From Nocardia paucivorans NBRC 100373 (GTDB taxonomy: Bacteria; Actinomycetota; Actinomycetes; Mycobacteriales; Mycobacteriaceae): a DNA stretch of 64,000 nucleotides. The translations under genes were made by a program, and so were the position numbers. Location: assembly GCF_000308675.1 (NCBI RefSeq), contig NZ_BAGE01000044.1, forward strand, positions 62,001-126,000, in the 5' to 3' direction. Shown here piece after piece: positions 23,007-30,686 of the stretch. Below the pieces are notes generated by a model that was given only the letters and a program-made list of their open reading frames with translations, searched no databases and had not been told where the DNA came from. Each line of letters opens with the position of its first letter. The first letter of the stretch is position 1.

Positions 23007-23981
23007 ATGGCTATCGCACCCACCTTCGATATTCAGCTCACCGAGTCCGATCTTCGCGAGCAGCTGCGGGCCGATGTACTCCGAGGCCTGTCCGCTCGGC
23101 AGAAATGGCTCCCACCCAAATGGTTCTACGACGCCCGGGGCAGCAAACTGTTCGATCTCATCACCGAGCTCCCCGAGTATTACCCGACCCGCACCGAACG
23201 GATGCTGCTGCGTTCCTGTGTGGATGAGATCGCGCGCCACGCCTCGGAGGCAATCGAACTGGTGGAACTGGGTTCGGGGTCTTCGGAGAAGACACGACTG
23301 CTGTTGACCGCGCTGAGCACACACGGATCGCTGTGCTCCTACATACCGCAGGATGTCTCCGAGAGCGCGTTACGGGCTGCGATCGACCGGATCGGCGAAG
23401 AGTTCCCAAAGCTGTCCATCCACGGGATCGTCAGCGATTTCACCACCATGCTCTCGGCATTACCGCAGGGCGACCGTCGACTGGTCGCCCTGCTCGGCGG
23501 CACCCTGGGCAATCTGCCGCCGCTCGAACGCACCACCTTCCTGGGTGAATTGCACGGGGTGCTCGAGCCGGGCGAACAACTGCTGATCGGCATCGGTCTG
23601 GTCACCGATCCCGCTGTTATGGTGCCCGCCTACGACGACGCGGAGGGCGTCACGGCGGAGTTCAACCGCAATGTGCTGCAGGTGGTGAACGACCGCCTGG
23701 GAGCCGATTTCGATCCGCTCGGGTTCGCCCATATCGCGATATGGGATCCCGATAACGAATGGATCGAAATGCGCTTGTCCGCCACGAAACCGATGCGGGT
23801 GACAATTCCCGATCTCGATCTGGTGGTCGATTTCGCCGAGGGCGAGCAGCTACGCACCGAGATCTCGGCGAAGTTCCGGCCGGACGCATTCCGCGCCGAA
23901 CTGGCCGCTGCCGGATTCCTGGTACGCCAGGTGCGGACCGATCCCGACCACCGATTCGCGCTGATGCTCGCCGACAGATGA
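23007..23981 (+). CDS. EgtD-family histidine N-alpha-methyltransferase
   Basis: A 324-residue SAM methyltransferase with the EgtD pattern: LPPKWFYDARGSKLFDLITELPEYYPTR split over 35-62, ELGSGSSEKTR (87-97), GGTLGNLPP (164-172) and AYDDAEGVTAEFNRN (208-222). The residues that bind histidine in mycobacterial EgtD all have counterparts here: Tyr58/59, Asn169, Tyr209, Met255, Glu285 and Ser287 (TEISAKF). This predicts conversion of histidine to the trimethyl betaine hercynine. No egtA, egtB, egtC or egtE lies nearby. Its stop overlaps the MFS gene start (ATGA), so product and exporter are coupled. GAGAGGA lies 8 bases before the ATG. A paralogue acting on another amino acid cannot be excluded. 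Confidence 0.88.
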   Translation: MAIAPTFDIQLTESDLREQLRADVLRGLSARQKWLPPKWFYDARGSKLFDLITELPEYYPTRTERMLLRSCVDEIARHASEAIELVELGSGSSEKTRLLLTALSTHGSLCSYIPQDVSESALRAAIDRIGEEFPKLSIHGIVSDFTTMLSALPQGDRRLVALLGGTLGNLPPLERTTFLGELHGVLEPGEQLLIGIGLVTDPAVMVPAYDDAEGVTAEFNRNVLQVVNDRLGADFDPLGFAHIAIWDPDNEWIEMRLSATKPMRVTIPDLDLVVDFAEGEQLRTEISAKFRPDAFRAELAAAGFLVRQVRTDPDHRFALMLADR

Positions 23982-25525
23982 ACACCCCATCGATTCGCGG
24001 CGTATCGACGGGGGAATTGATCAGGCTGCACAGCGGTTCCGGACGCCGGCTCATGGCGGCCACCGTCCTGGGCTCGGGACTGGTATCGCTGGACGCCACC
24101 GTGGTCACCCTGGCGGTACCCAGGATCGGAGCCGATCTGGGGACCGGGATGGCGGGCCTGCAATGGGTGCTCAGCGGCTATCTGCTGTCATTGGCCTCGC
24201 TGATCCTGGTCGGCGGGGCACTCGGCGACCGGTTCGGTCGGCGCGCGGTGTTCGTCGCGGGCACCGTACTGTTCGCGGCGGCATCGCTGGGATGCGGGCT
24301 CGCCGACAGTGTTATCGCACTCGTCGGCGCCCGAGTCCTCCAGGGAGTGGGCGGCGCGTTGGTGACCCCGGCGAGTCTGGCGTTGATCGCGGCGGCCGTC
24401 GACCCGCGCGATCGCGGGGCGGCGATCGGAATGTGGGCGGGCCTCGGCGGAATCGCCGGAGTGGCGGGGCCCGTCGTCGGGGGGTGGCTGGTGGAGGCGG
24501 GGGGTTGGCGCACCGCCTTCCTGGTCAATATCCCCTTGGCGGCGATCGTGGTGGCGATCTCGCTGCGCCACGTTCCCGAATCTTGCGATCCGCCGGCGAG
24601 ACCGCGGGTGAACGCGATGGGTGCGCTGCTGCTGGTATTACCACTGGGCATATCGACCTATGGATTGATCGCGACCCGCTGGTGGTGGGCCGGTTTCGGC
24701 GCCGTCCTGCTGTGCGCGGTGCTCTCGGCCCAGGGTCGCGGCCGTAACCCGTTGATACCGTCGTCGCTGTTCACTTCCCGCGCGTTCACCGTCGTCAATC
24801 TGGTCACCCTTCCGGTATACGCGGCGCTGGGCTGTGTGCTGTTCCTGCTGGCACTGTGCTTGCAGATCGTGGTCGGATACTCGCCCGCGGGTGCGGGTGC
24901 GGGTGCGGCGACGGTACCGGTCACCGCGGTTCTGCTCGTGGGCTCGACCCGGGCGGGCCGGTATGCACAGCGCCGCGGAGCCCGTGGGCCCATGGCCGTC
25001 GGTCTGGCCGTCACCGCGGCGGGCGCGCTGCTGCTCGCCGAGATCGGCCCGGATGCCGGATATCTCGTCGATGTGTTGCCGGGGCTCCTGCTGTTGGGCC
25101 TGGGACAGGCGATCTTCGTCGCGCCCTTGACCGGTGCCGTCTTCGATGCCGTGCCCGCCGCGCATGCGGGCACGGCATCGGGAATCAACAACGCGATCGC
25201 CCGCACCGGACATCTGCTCGCGGTCGCCGCCGTCCCCGGAATGGCGGGGATCACGGACACACCGCTGACCGATTCCGGGGCTTTCGGGACCGGTTACCGG
25301 ATCGCGGTGTGGATCTGTTCCGGGTTCTTCCTCGCCGGCGCCGCTCTGTCGGCCGCGCTCATGCCCCGACCGGAAACGTGCTCACGGAAGCGATCGGCCA
25401 CGGAAGCGGTCACCGCGACCACCACCGATGGCGATATCCATACCCGGGAAAGTGCCGAAATACCCGACCGACCCGACGAAACGGCCGAGCACTGTGGCCC
25501 CGAACCCGCGGGCGACTTCGGATGA
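23978..25525 (+). CDS. MFS drug/metabolite exporter, DHA2 (14-helix) type
   Basis: A 515-residue transporter with about 14 hydrophobic helices. Motif A-like GGALGDRFGRR follows the second/third helix, and motif C-like GIAGVAGPVVGGWL lies in helix five, as expected of proton-driven antiporters of the EmrB/QacA group. The cytoplasmic tail after the last helix (about 60 residues, EAVTATTTDGD...) is polar and probably disordered. ATG 23978 overlaps the methyltransferase stop. Given that coupling, export of the methylated amino acid is a reasonable guess; drug efflux is the default for the family. Confidence 0.9.
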   Translation: MNTPSIRGVSTGELIRLHSGSGRRLMAATVLGSGLVSLDATVVTLAVPRIGADLGTGMAGLQWVLSGYLLSLASLILVGGALGDRFGRRAVFVAGTVLFAAASLGCGLADSVIALVGARVLQGVGGALVTPASLALIAAAVDPRDRGAAIGMWAGLGGIAGVAGPVVGGWLVEAGGWRTAFLVNIPLAAIVVAISLRHVPESCDPPARPRVNAMGALLLVLPLGISTYGLIATRWWWAGFGAVLLCAVLSAQGRGRNPLIPSSLFTSRAFTVVNLVTLPVYAALGCVLFLLALCLQIVVGYSPAGAGAGAATVPVTAVLLVGSTRAGRYAQRRGARGPMAVGLAVTAAGALLLAEIGPDAGYLVDVLPGLLLLGLGQAIFVAPLTGAVFDAVPAAHAGTASGINNAIARTGHLLAVAAVPGMAGITDTPLTDSGAFGTGYRIAVWICSGFFLAGAALSAALMPRPETCSRKRSATEAVTATTTDGDIHTRESAEIPDRPDETAEHCGPEPAGDFG

Positions 25526-25793
25526 ATCGAATTCCGGCACCATCGCCCGGGTAATGGGCCATTCATCTCCTCGGCGCTCTTTGCCGTATTCGATACCGAC
25601 CGCGCCGACCCACCCGACCCGCCGGACCCCGACCACTCGACATGCGGCGGGGAAAATCCTGGAACCGGGGGGCCGGCGCGGTATTCGGGGCCTCCTTGTA
25701 CTCTTCACCCCATCATCGGCCGCGGGGCGCGGGTCTCCGCGGTCCGGCGCGTTTCCACTTCCCCGCTCTGATCGAGAAAATACACATACATTA
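25526..25793. other. Intergenic spacer, nothing recognised
   Basis: Between the MFS exporter stop and the promoter of the His-rich protein gene I see no convincing frame, RNA or repeat. Composition becomes more AT-rich towards 25775-25830. Confidence 0.4.
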
Positions 25794-25822
25794 TTGAACG
25801 TGCCGTTATTTAACGGTACGGT
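25794..25822 (+). promoter_or_regulatory. Promoter with a palindromic operator filling the spacer
   Basis: TTGAAC (25794-25799) and TACGGT (25817-25822) are separated by 17 bases, a good SigA-type match. The palindrome CCGTTA-TT-TAACGG (25803-25816) occupies nearly the whole spacer, the position used by many repressors and by MerR-type regulators. It lies about 85 bases upstream of the His-rich protein gene. The regulator is unknown. Confidence 0.6.
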
Positions 25823-25906
25823 ATTCGATGTCAGAGCACGCCGGTGCAGTGCCCTACACCCCGGATATTCCGGACCCCCGGCGGCGACAACCGAACGAGG
25901 ACCCCG

Positions 25907-26401
25907 ATGAATTCGACCTACCCCCGGGCGCGACGCACACTCGTCCGTATCGCGACCACCGCCATACTTACCGTCGTACCGATGGCGACCGTCTCCGTCT
26001 CCGCACTCGCCGAGACCCCGGCAGCCCCATCAGGCATCCAACTCGACAATATCGACCGTCCCGGCAAGGGCCGCGGCAACAACAACCGGCCCACCAGCCC
26101 CCACGACCACTCCCGCCAACACAGGGACCCGCACGACCATTCCCGCCAACACAGGGACCCGCACGACCACTCTCGCCTGCACAATGGTCGTCGCGACCGC
26201 GACCGCGACCGGCACGACCGCGACCGGCACGACCGCGACCGGCGCGACCGGGACTGGAACCGGGGTCGTCACGGCCATCACGCCAACCCGCCGCGGAACC
26301 TCCCGCCGGCCCCGAACCTGCTGCCCCCGCCGCCCCCGCCCATCCTGCTGCCACCGCTGGTGCTCCCGTTCCCGCTCCCGTGGACCGGAAGCGCCTTCTG
26401 A
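25907..26401 (+). CDS. Secreted His/Asp/Arg-rich repeat protein with Pro-rich tail
   Basis: A 164-residue protein. The N-terminus (RARRTLVRIATTAILTVVPMATVSVSALA) is a clear Sec signal peptide, cleavage likely after ALA-E. The mature part has three copies of the decapeptide PHDHSRQHRD, the last diverged, then a run of RD and RHD units, then NPPRNLPPAPNLLPPPPPP and a short hydrophobic end. His plus Asp clusters suggest metal binding at the cell surface, but the repeats could also simply be a charged spacer. I recognise no family. GAGGA precedes the ATG; a longer frame from 25844 lacks a site. The gene has its own promoter with an operator-like palindrome and a strong terminator. Confidence 0.7.
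   Translation: MNSTYPRARRTLVRIATTAILTVVPMATVSVSALAETPAAPSGIQLDNIDRPGKGRGNNNRPTSPHDHSRQHRDPHDHSRQHRDPHDHSRLHNGRRDRDRDRHDRDRHDRDRRDRDWNRGRHGHHANPPRNLPPAPNLLPPPPPPILLPPLVLPFPLPWTGSAF
26101..26270 (+). repeat. In-frame tandem repeats (30-bp and 15-bp units)
   Basis: Two near-identical 30-bp units and a partial third (CACGACCACTCCCGCCAACA...) are followed by 15-bp units of the form CGCGACCGGCACGAC. Both periods are multiples of three, so length changes keep the frame of the secreted protein. Confidence 0.8.
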
Positions 26402-26422
26402 TCTCTCCCGCAGATCACCGCA

Positions 26423-26467
26423 TCCGATCCGAGGCGCCTCATCCCCGGTGAACCGCCTCGGATCGGA
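26423..26467 (+). terminator. Hairpin terminator after the His-rich protein gene
   Basis: Perfect 14-bp inverted repeat, TCCGATCCGAGGCG and CGCCTCGGATCGGA, with a 17-base loop, 22 bases after the stop codon. No U-tract. Confidence 0.75.
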
Positions 26468-26523
26468 CACCGCGTGCCGCTCCACGGCAACGATCCGTAA
26501 CCACCGGTGCATACCATCGCCCC

Positions 26524-27183
26524 ATGATCACCGTTCGGAACCTGCACGAATGGCCATCGACCGAACAGGAGGCCCTGGCCGTTCAGCAGCGTCTGCGCCG
26601 ATTGGTCCGCGTCGAGCCCGGACCGACCGGGATCCGGACGGCCGCCGGCCTGGACGTGGCCTATCGCGACGACGACCGGCTCATCGCCGTGGTCACGGTT
26701 GTGGATGTGACGACCCTGGAGGTTCTGGACACCTCCGTGGTCCACGGCTCCGCCGAATTCCCCTATATTTCCGGTCTGTTCGCCTTCCGGGAAGCTCCAC
26801 CATTGCTCCGGGCCCTCACCCGACTGGGCGTCGACCCCGATATTCTGGTCTGCGATGGCCACGGTCTGGCCCATCCCCGACGATTCGGGCTCGCCTGTCA
26901 TCTCGGTGTGCTCACCGATCTCCCCAGTATCGGCGTGGGCAAAACCGCTATCGGAACCTACGAACAACCCGGTCCCCAGCGCGGCGAACACACCCCCGTG
27001 TTCTTGGACGGCGAACCGGTCGGCCGCGCCCTGCGCACCCAACCGAATGTCAAACCGGTCTTCGTCTCGGTCGGTCACCGCACCGATCTCGATACCGCCT
27101 GCGATCTCGTCCTGCGCCTCGCCCGTAGATACCGCCTGCCCGAAACCACCCGAACCGCAGACCATCTCGGCCGTGTCCTCTGA
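26524..27183 (+). CDS. nfi: Endonuclease V (deoxyinosine-specific)
   Basis: A 219-residue EndoV, normal length. Catalytic Asp44 (GLDVAY), the wedge block FPYISGLFAFREAP (Tyr80, Glu89) and DGHG (Asp110) with HPRRFGLACHLG (His116) are present; Lys139 (GVGKT) matches the usual GVAKS. It cleaves DNA, or in some organisms RNA, one nucleotide 3' of inosine arising from adenine deamination. Its 3' end overlaps the convergent acyltransferase frame by 134 bases. Confidence 0.95.
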   Translation: MITVRNLHEWPSTEQEALAVQQRLRRLVRVEPGPTGIRTAAGLDVAYRDDDRLIAVVTVVDVTTLEVLDTSVVHGSAEFPYISGLFAFREAPPLLRALTRLGVDPDILVCDGHGLAHPRRFGLACHLGVLTDLPSIGVGKTAIGTYEQPGPQRGEHTPVFLDGEPVGRALRTQPNVKPVFVSVGHRTDLDTACDLVLRLARRYRLPETTRTADHLGRVL

Positions 27184-28180
27184 AACCGAATCGGGAAGGT
27201 CGAGCCGCGCGAAGCGATTCACCCGCAGGAAGATTCGCCGCGACGGGTACCGTATCCGTCGGATCCGTGGCCCACACCGCGCGTGCGCAGCGCAACGCGA
27301 GCTCCCGGCGGTCGTTTCCCGGTCGTTCGAGTGGCGCCAACACCAGTTCCGCGGTGACCCCGCGCGACCGCAGCACCCGCAACACCGATACCACGAAGGT
27401 ATCGTCTCCAGCGAAACTCGTTGCTGTGCAACAGTTTCCCCACCGATCGAGATAGCGCAGCCGAATGGGCTGCACCGGGGTGTCGGTATCGATCGCGGCC
27501 TGGAGAAGAGCGGGCCGCAGGCGACCATGGGCGCGCCCACACCAGGTGGTGCCCTCGGGAAAGACACCGATCCGTTCCCCGGCCGCCAATCGTTTCGAAA
27601 CCTGGTCGACCACCTCGGGCAGGCGACGCAACCGTTCCCGATCGATCGGCACCACCCGCATCCATCGGGCCAACCATCCCAACAGCGGCCAGTCGATGAG
27701 ATCCGCCCGAGCGACGAATCCGAGCGGTTGCACGGCGGCCATAGTGAGAATATCGGTCCAACCGATATGTCCGGCAACGACCAGAACCCCGCTCCCGGGC
27801 TCCGCGTATCGCGGAACCCGCTTCCGCATCCGCGATACGACTCGGCCGCCGGCCTCGTCGTCCACCGAGACCCGTAGGTCGACCACCCGAAGGCGAATAC
27901 CGCAACCGCGCAACAGGAACCGAGCGAAACGCCGCTGCACACCGGAACGCAGACCGACCGGAGTCAGCAGATGAACCAGCGGATACATCACCGACACCGC
28001 GAGCACGGTCACCACTCGCCCGGCGATACGCAGCACCCCCACCTTCCCGGTGGATCGCGCGCACCCGGGCCCGCAGGGGCTCGTCGGCATCCAGGCGTGC
28101 GAGGGCGCCGCCGGCGCGGTTTCGGTGGTGTGCTCAACCGCCGACCTGGCCTGCTCGACCGTCTCCGACCGGAATACCAT
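27050..28180 (-). CDS. PlsC-type 1-acylglycerol-3-phosphate acyltransferase (Rv3026c-like)
   Basis: A 376-residue acyltransferase. The NHxxxD-like motif appears as AGHIGWTDIL (His and Asp), followed by the glycerol-phosphate block VFPEGTT. An N-terminal hydrophobic segment (VVTVLAVSVMYPLVHLLTPVG) anchors it to the inner membrane. It transfers an acyl chain to a lyso-lipid. Paired with the OlsB-like protein upstream (6-base gap), it could be the second step of ornithine-lipid synthesis (OlsA-like) or ordinary phosphatidate synthesis. The last 50 or so residues are Arg/Gly-rich and are the antisense of the endonuclease V gene; the natural stop seems to have been lost, extending the protein. Confidence 0.9.
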   Translation of the reverse strand: MVFRSETVEQARSAVEHTTETAPAAPSHAWMPTSPCGPGCARSTGKVGVLRIAGRVVTVLAVSVMYPLVHLLTPVGLRSGVQRRFARFLLRGCGIRLRVVDLRVSVDDEAGGRVVSRMRKRVPRYAEPGSGVLVVAGHIGWTDILTMAAVQPLGFVARADLIDWPLLGWLARWMRVVPIDRERLRRLPEVVDQVSKRLAAGERIGVFPEGTTWCGRAHGRLRPALLQAAIDTDTPVQPIRLRYLDRWGNCCTATSFAGDDTFVVSVLRVLRSRGVTAELVLAPLERPGNDRRELALRCARAVWATDPTDTVPVAANLPAGESLRAARPSRFGFRGHGRDGLRFGWFRAGGIYGRGAGRDRRRYRDRCGDRPRRRPV

Positions 28181-28186
28181 CGGAAT

Positions 28187-29014
28187 TCACCGCCCACCGT
28201 CGAAGGCCGCGGCGGCACAACGCAACCGGTCGAGATATCGGGTGTTGATGGTCGCCAGGCCGAGTAGCGCCACGAAGTCCGCAACCGCGAAATCGGGGTC
28301 GTGCGCCGGCTCACCACAAATTTCGGCATTGAGCCGCAGATATCCCCGAAGCAGGGGCGGCAGTTTCGGGCGCAGCGGGGAAGGCAACTCGTCCAACGAG
28401 CGACCGCCCACCGTCACCGGGCGATACGGTCGCACCCGCCGCGCGGGATCACAGCCGTGCCGAGCCAGTACATGGTCCCGCACACCCCGCACGTTCACGC
28501 CGATCGGATCGGCCGGTGCGTCCCGCATGGGCACCGAGACACAACCCATCACCCATTCGTATCCGGTGAGCCGAATGTAGTGCAGGATCCCCGCCCACAT
28601 CAGGGTGAGCACCGAACCGTTTCGGTGTTCGGGAACCACGCAGGCACGGCCCATCTCCACAACCCGTATACCGGTGGGATTCAGGGCGGTGAGATCGAAT
28701 TCGGTGGCCGTGTAGTATCCGCCGGCAACGACGGCCTTGTCCGGCGGCAACATTCGGTAGCAGCCGACGAACTCGCCGGTCGGTTCATCGCGGACCAGTA
28801 GGTGATCGCAGTACTCGTCGAAGTGGTCGGCGTCGAGCCCGGTGCCGTTATCGGGAATACGAAACCCGGGTTCGGCGGCGAAGACGTCGTAGCGTAGCCG
28901 TTGGGCCGCCCTGCGATGCTCGGCATCGGACGAGACGACCAGTGTGTATCGGGACCTCGATCGCCCGCTGTCCGCGGATCGGACCGGGGCGGTCGGCAGG
29001 GACGTGATAGCCAT
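28187..29014 (-). CDS. GNAT-type N-acyltransferase, OlsB/hemolysin-like (Rv3027c-like)
   Basis: A protein of 275 residues from ATG 29014 (MAITSLPTAP), or 304 from an upstream GTG at 29101. It has the autoinducer-synthase-like GNAT pattern of OlsB: RLRYDVFAAEPGFRIPDNGTGLDADHFDEYCDHLLVRD split over about 45-80, then GCYRMLPPDKA, EMGRACVVPEHRNG and LMWAGILHYIR. OlsB attaches a 3-hydroxyacyl chain to the amino group of ornithine. The next gene encodes the PlsC-like partner, as in M. tuberculosis Rv3027c-Rv3026c. Substrate in this organism is not shown by the sequence. Confidence 0.85.
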   Translation of the reverse strand: MAITSLPTAPVRSADSGRSRSRYTLVVSSDAEHRRAAQRLRYDVFAAEPGFRIPDNGTGLDADHFDEYCDHLLVRDEPTGEFVGCYRMLPPDKAVVAGGYYTATEFDLTALNPTGIRVVEMGRACVVPEHRNGSVLTLMWAGILHYIRLTGYEWVMGCVSVPMRDAPADPIGVNVRGVRDHVLARHGCDPARRVRPYRPVTVGGRSLDELPSPLRPKLPPLLRGYLRLNAEICGEPAHDPDFAVADFVALLGLATINTRYLDRLRCAAAAFDGGR

Positions 29015-29262
29015 ACCCGTAAGCAGACCGGCCGTATCCTGCGTAGGAGCATCCGCCGAGTGTCGCGTCCATGCCGACTCGGTGAACGAGATGTGGGTCA
29101 CACCCGACGTTCACCACGGCGTCGGCAATCGTTCGCCGCGGGTCCACGCCGGCTTCTTCGAACAGCGCGAGCCGAGCGGATGTGCGCCGACTCGGTCCAC
29201 ACACCTCGTACCGACCGATCCGGCGTAGGCCGTGTTCCCCCACCGTGATCCGGGCACGATGC

Positions 29263-30576
29263 TCACGCCGCGGCGTGCGTTCGCTCCGCCGGCCGCTGCT
29301 TGGCCTCCTTTTCGACCTCCGCGAATCCCGGCCGTCCCGTCCCGATGAACGCCACCAGCCACGAGAGCACGGCCATGAACCGGTTCCGGAACCCCACCAG
29401 GTAGAACAGGTGCACCGCCAACCACATGAACCAGGCGATGACACCACGGAACTTGATGCGGTCGTTGAGTTTGGTGACCGCGCTGAACCGGCTGATCACC
29501 GCCATGCTGCCCTTGTCCCAGTACACGAACGGGGTGCCGGGAAGAGTTTTGCGGCGAATGATGTCGGCGACGTGTCGTCCTTCCTGCATGGCCACCGGCG
29601 ACTGACCGGGATAACCGTTGAGCGAGGTCATATCGCCGATGGCGTAGATATCGGCGTAGCCGCCGACGGTGAGGTCCTGGTTGACGAGCAGCCGCCCGGC
29701 CCGATCGGTCTCGCAGCCGGTGGCCTCGGCCAACAGGGCCGCGAACCCACCCGCCTGCACACCGGCCGACCACACGATGGTCTCGGCCTCGATCTGCCGC
29801 TCGACACCGCTTTTGTCCTTGACGGTCACCTTGCCGTCCTCGATATCGGTGACGAAGGTGCCGAGCAGCACCTCCACCCCGCTGCGGCTCAACGATTTCT
29901 TCGCATATGCCGACAGCCCGCCGCCGAAGGGGGGCAGCACCTCACCCGCGCCTTCCACCAGGGTCACCGAAACATCCTGCTTGTAGTGGCGTTTGGCCAG
30001 TTCGGTGAGCTGACCCGCCACCTCGACACCGGTCGCACCCGCGCCGACCACCACGAAGCTCAGCAGTTTGGCCCGGGTCCGCTCGTCGGCCGTGCGGGCC
30101 TCGGTGAAAACCCGTGCGATCTGGGCCCGCAACAGCTTGGCGTCATCGATGGTTTTCAGCGAGTAGGTCTTGTCGGCGAAATCGTCGCGTCCGAAGTACG
30201 ACTGGCTGGCACCGGTGGCGGCGATCAGCGAACCGTAGCGGATACGCCGGGTGCCCTCGGGGGTGTCATAGGTGAGTTCGGCGATGTCCGGGTCGATTCC
30301 GACGACCTTGCCCAACCGCACATCGGCTTCCCGGTGCCGACGCAGAATCCCCGCAATAGGAGGCGCGATCTCCTCGGACGCCAACACCCCGGTGGCGACC
30401 TGGTAGAGCAACGGCTGGAACAGGTGTTCCGGCGTGCTCGAGATCAATACATAGTCCACACCCGACTTGGCCAGCTGTTTGGCGGCGGCGAGCCCACCGA
30501 AACCCGATCCGACGATGACGACATCCGCGTACTCGGTTCCGGTGTCGACCGCAGCGATGTTCTGCCTTTTCTGCAT
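29263..30576 (-). CDS. ndh: Type II NADH dehydrogenase
   Basis: A 437-residue, single-subunit NADH:menaquinone oxidoreductase. The first dinucleotide fold GSGFGG (23-28) binds FAD, the second (VVVGAGATGVEVAG) NADH; QPLLYQVATGVL and AIGDM are family blocks. The C-terminus is amphipathic/hydrophobic (IAWFMWLAVHLFYLVGFRNR), for membrane attachment, and ends with a Lys/Glu-rich tail. It feeds electrons to the respiratory chain without proton pumping. The start MQKRQNIA has GGAGG 6 bases upstream. A LysR regulator is divergently transcribed, with a T-N11-A palindrome next to the ndh start. Confidence 0.97.
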   Translation of the reverse strand: MQKRQNIAAVDTGTEYADVVIVGSGFGGLAAAKQLAKSGVDYVLISSTPEHLFQPLLYQVATGVLASEEIAPPIAGILRRHREADVRLGKVVGIDPDIAELTYDTPEGTRRIRYGSLIAATGASQSYFGRDDFADKTYSLKTIDDAKLLRAQIARVFTEARTADERTRAKLLSFVVVGAGATGVEVAGQLTELAKRHYKQDVSVTLVEGAGEVLPPFGGGLSAYAKKSLSRSGVEVLLGTFVTDIEDGKVTVKDKSGVERQIEAETIVWSAGVQAGGFAALLAEATGCETDRAGRLLVNQDLTVGGYADIYAIGDMTSLNGYPGQSPVAMQEGRHVADIIRRKTLPGTPFVYWDKGSMAVISRFSAVTKLNDRIKFRGVIAWFMWLAVHLFYLVGFRNRFMAVLSWLVAFIGTGRPGFAEVEKEAKQRPAERTHAAA

Positions 30577-30592
30577 TACAGCCTCCTTCACC

Positions 30593-30607
30593 ATTACGAA
30601 CCGTAAT
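30593..30607. promoter_or_regulatory. LysR-type T-N11-A palindrome
   Basis: ATTACG-AAC-CGTAAT is a perfect inverted repeat that contains TTAC-N5-GTAA, the classic LysR T-N11-A box. It lies 17 bases upstream of ndh and 80 bases upstream of the LysR gene. A second palindrome, CATAATTATG (30639-30648), shares the TAATTAT core and could be a second half of an extended site. Confidence 0.65.
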
Positions 30608-30686
30608 TATCGACAGAGATATTTCGACCTTCAGAGCGCATAATTATGAAGACTCTTATCTGGATCGCTCATAAATGGAGGTCGAT

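Noticed and set aside
22399..23007. Possible minus-strand genes upstream of the EgtD-like gene
   Set aside because: No ribosome-binding site, no domain, composition like random GC-rich DNA; overlapping frames on both strands are equally good.
26101..26270. Direct repeats that might be taken for a CRISPR array
   Set aside because: The units are adjacent, without unique spacers, are multiples of three and lie inside a protein gene.
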